In this document: piece after piece, positions 3,512-5,472 of the stretch
Numbering within the stretch: the first letter of the stretch is position 1
How the letters are laid out: the number at the start of each line of letters is the position of its first letter
DNA from: an uncultured Bacilli bacterium
GTDB lineage: Bacteria; Bacillota_I; Bacilli_A; RF39; UBA660
NCBI GenBank assembly: GCA_934086255.1
Contig: CAKOIB010000064.1
Coordinates: 1 to 5,472 of the forward strand
Length of the DNA stretch: 5,472 nt
Reading direction: 5' to 3'
The notes under the pieces: generated by a model
What the model saw: only the letters and a program-made list of their open reading frames with translations
Database searches by the model: none
Told to the model about the DNA's origin: nothing
Translations under genes and position numbers: made by a program

Positions 3512-5472
3512 AACTATTACAAAAAGACTTTACGTATTATATACTTTTAATAATAACAATAATCATATTTCTAATATCAATAAACATAACAAAAGAATCT
3601 ACATACAAAAAAATAAAAAACGAACAATTCAAAATAATAGAAAAAACTAAAAAAGACTATGGAATAAAACTAATCTTAAAAGGAAAAGAAAAAGTATTAG
3701 CATACCTCTACATAGATAAAGATAAAATAAATAACGAATATAATAAATATGATCTTGGAGATACAATAACTATAACAGGACAAGAAAAAGAAATAAAACA
3801 AAAAACACTAGATAATACATTTGACTATAAAAAATATCTAAATAATCAAAAGATATATAAAGTAATAGAAATAACTAATATAAAAATAAAAACTAAAAAC
3901 AAAAATATCTTCTACAAAATAAAAAATAAAATAATAAAAAGACAAGAAAAGATACCAAAATCAAAACCATATATAAACAGTTTAATACTAGGAAACAATT
4001 CTTACTTAGAAGAAGATGTAATAACATCATATAGAAAAAGTGGAATAAGTCATTTATTTGCTATATCAGGAACACATATAAACATTCTACTAACTATACT
4101 ATATACTATATTAAAAAAACTAAAACTAAAAGAAAACAAAACAAGTATAATAACAATACTATTTTTAATATACTATATGTTTCTAACAAACTTTTCCATG
4201 TCAGTACTAAGAGCATCAATATTTACAATTCTAATAATTATAAATAAACTATTAAAACTAAATATAAAAAACAAAAACCTATTAATACTAACACTCTTCA
4301 TAATAACATTAAATAACCCTAAAAACATATTAAATATTGGACTACAATTCTCAATTTTAATAACATACTATCTAATAACATATAACAAACTAATAAATAA
4401 TAAAAAAACATACCTTAAGAAGACACTAATCATATCATACATATCCACTCTGGTGTCGCTACCAATCTTAGTTAATAGTTTTTACCAAATAAATACTTTA
4501 TCAGTAGTATACAACCTTTTCTTTGTACCATATGTATCATTTGTTTTATTACCATTTACTTTAATAACATACATTTTTCCACCATTTGATAACATATTAA
4601 AAATCTTAATAGACATAAATGAAACTATATCATTATTAACAAATAAAATACCATCAAACATAATAATTAAAAAACTATCAATACCACTTATAATAATTTA
4701 CTATATACTAATAACAATAAACTTTAGAAAAATGAAGAATGATAATAAGTTTAATATAATAATTATAATGTTTATAATACTTCTTAGCCTAAGAACTGTA
4801 AGTAGTAATCAAATTACATTTATAGATGTAGATCAAGGAGATAGTACCTTAATTACTATAAATAATAAAACAATTCTAATAGATACCGGAGGAAATATAA
4901 ATTATTCAAATAAAGAGTATAAATATCAGATAGCTAAAAATAAAATATTACCATATATGAAATCAATTGGTATAAAAAAAGTTGACTATTTAATATTAAC
5001 TCATGGTGATCAAGATCATATGAAAGAATCAATTTATTTAGTAGAAAACTTTAAAATAAAAAAAGTTATATTTAACTGTGGTTCATATAATGAGTTAGAA
5101 CAAGAACTAATAAAAATATTAAATAAGAAAAAGATTAAATATTATTCATGTATCAAAGAATTAAATATAGATAATAATATATTATATTTCTTACAAACAA
5201 AAGAATATGATAATGAAAATGATAATAGTAATGTTGTCTATACAGAACTTAATGGATATAAGTTTATGTTTATGGGAGATGCAGGAGCAGATAAAGAAAA
5301 AGATATTTTAGATAAATATAATATATCAGATGTTGATGTATTAAAAGTAGGACACCATGGTTCTAAAACAAGTTCTAGTAAAGAGTTTATAGATGAAATA
5401 AAACCAAAATACTCAATTATTAGTGTTGGAAAAAATAACAGATATAATCATCCTAATAAAGAAGTTTTAAAT
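3508..5472 (+). CDS. comEC: ComEC/Rec2-family DNA uptake channel (3' end beyond the window)
   Basis: ComEC forms the membrane channel that imports one DNA strand during transformation. From ATG 3508 the frame is open to the last base (655 codons) with no stop. Domains in order: membrane segment (about 9-27); OB-like extracellular domain (about 28-130, with FDYKKYL near 107-113); the Competence membrane domain (about 155-430) with the signature GISHLFAISGTHI (179-191) and GLQFSILI near 278-285; and a metallo-beta-lactamase-like domain (about 435-655). The last shows FIDVDQGDS (438-446), ILIDTGG (456-462), THGDQDH (498-504), MGDAG (589-593), LKVGHHGSK (612-620) and ISVGKNNRYNHP (638-649). The domain is thought to degrade the non-imported strand. 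NRYNHP normally lies near the C-terminus, so probably only some tens of residues are missing. The outer domain lacks the disulfide-forming cysteines known in B. subtilis ComEC. The start overlaps the comEA stop by ATGA; AAGGA at 3491-3495 is too distant to act strongly, which fits coupling. Codon use changes sharply near 4740. Confidence 0.95.
   Translation, partial: MKLLQKDFTYYILLIITIIIFLISINITKESTYKKIKNEQFKIIEKTKKDYGIKLILKGKEKVLAYLYIDKDKINNEYNKYDLGDTITITGQEKEIKQKTLDNTFDYKKYLNNQKIYKVIEITNIKIKTKNKNIFYKIKNKIIKRQEKIPKSKPYINSLILGNNSYLEEDVITSYRKSGISHLFAISGTHINILLTILYTILKKLKLKENKTSIITILFLIYYMFLTNFSMSVLRASIFTILIIINKLLKLNIKNKNLLILTLFIITLNNPKNILNIGLQFSILITYYLITYNKLINNKKTYLKKTLIISYISTLVSLPILVNSFYQINTLSVVYNLFFVPYVSFVLLPFTLITYIFPPFDNILKILIDINETISLLTNKIPSNIIIKKLSIPLIIIYYILITINFRKMKNDNKFNIIIIMFIILLSLRTVSSNQITFIDVDQGDSTLITINNKTILIDTGGNINYSNKEYKYQIAKNKILPYMKSIGIKKVDYLILTHGDQDHMKESIYLVENFKIKKVIFNCGSYNELEQELIKILNKKKIKYYSCIKELNIDNNILYFLQTKEYDNENDNSNVVYTELNGYKFMFMGDAGADKEKDILDKYNISDVDVLKVGHHGSKTSSSKEFIDEIKPKYSIISVGKNNRYNHPNKEVLN

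Overview
The window comes from a very AT-rich, low-GC Gram-positive bacterium, most likely Bacillota (Bacilli, or an uncultured gut lineage close to them). The reasons are strong AGGAGG-type ribosome binding sites, a consensus sigma-A promoter, a type 2 peptide deformylase with S. aureus-like numbering, a YjcZ-like small membrane protein, and comEA next to comEC. TGA is a stop (antitoxin and comEA end on it) and TGG encodes Trp, so the genetic code is standard, unlike that of Mycoplasma. Lineage is inferred from gene content only.

Bases 1-670 (+) hold a toxin-antitoxin locus. It lies between two almost identical hairpin terminators and is driven by a perfect TTGACA-17-TATAAT promoter. The RelB/DinJ antitoxin is intact. 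The YafQ-type toxin has lost about 30 N-terminal residues and its normal start, but keeps the catalytic C-terminal part, so it is probably a decayed module.

Bases 675-1475 (-) hold two separately transcribed genes: a 54-residue Tyr/Gly-rich membrane peptide of the YjcZ type, then def. A terminator lies between them, and the def promoter overlaps it.

Bases 1476-1606 form a divergent intergenic region with a 28-bp imperfect dyad lying over candidate -10 boxes on both strands.

Bases 1607-5472 (+) carry ftsW (a SEDS peptidoglycan polymerase), comEA (membrane-anchored DNA receptor) and comEC (DNA uptake channel). comEA and comEC overlap by ATGA and form a DNA uptake operon without comEB. comEC runs off the right edge, probably only some tens of codons short of its end.

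All genes belong to known families and I see no convincing new system. The points most worth a second look are the toxin deletion, the duplicated terminators around the toxin-antitoxin unit, the sharp change of synonymous codon use inside comEC near 4740, and the divergent dyad.
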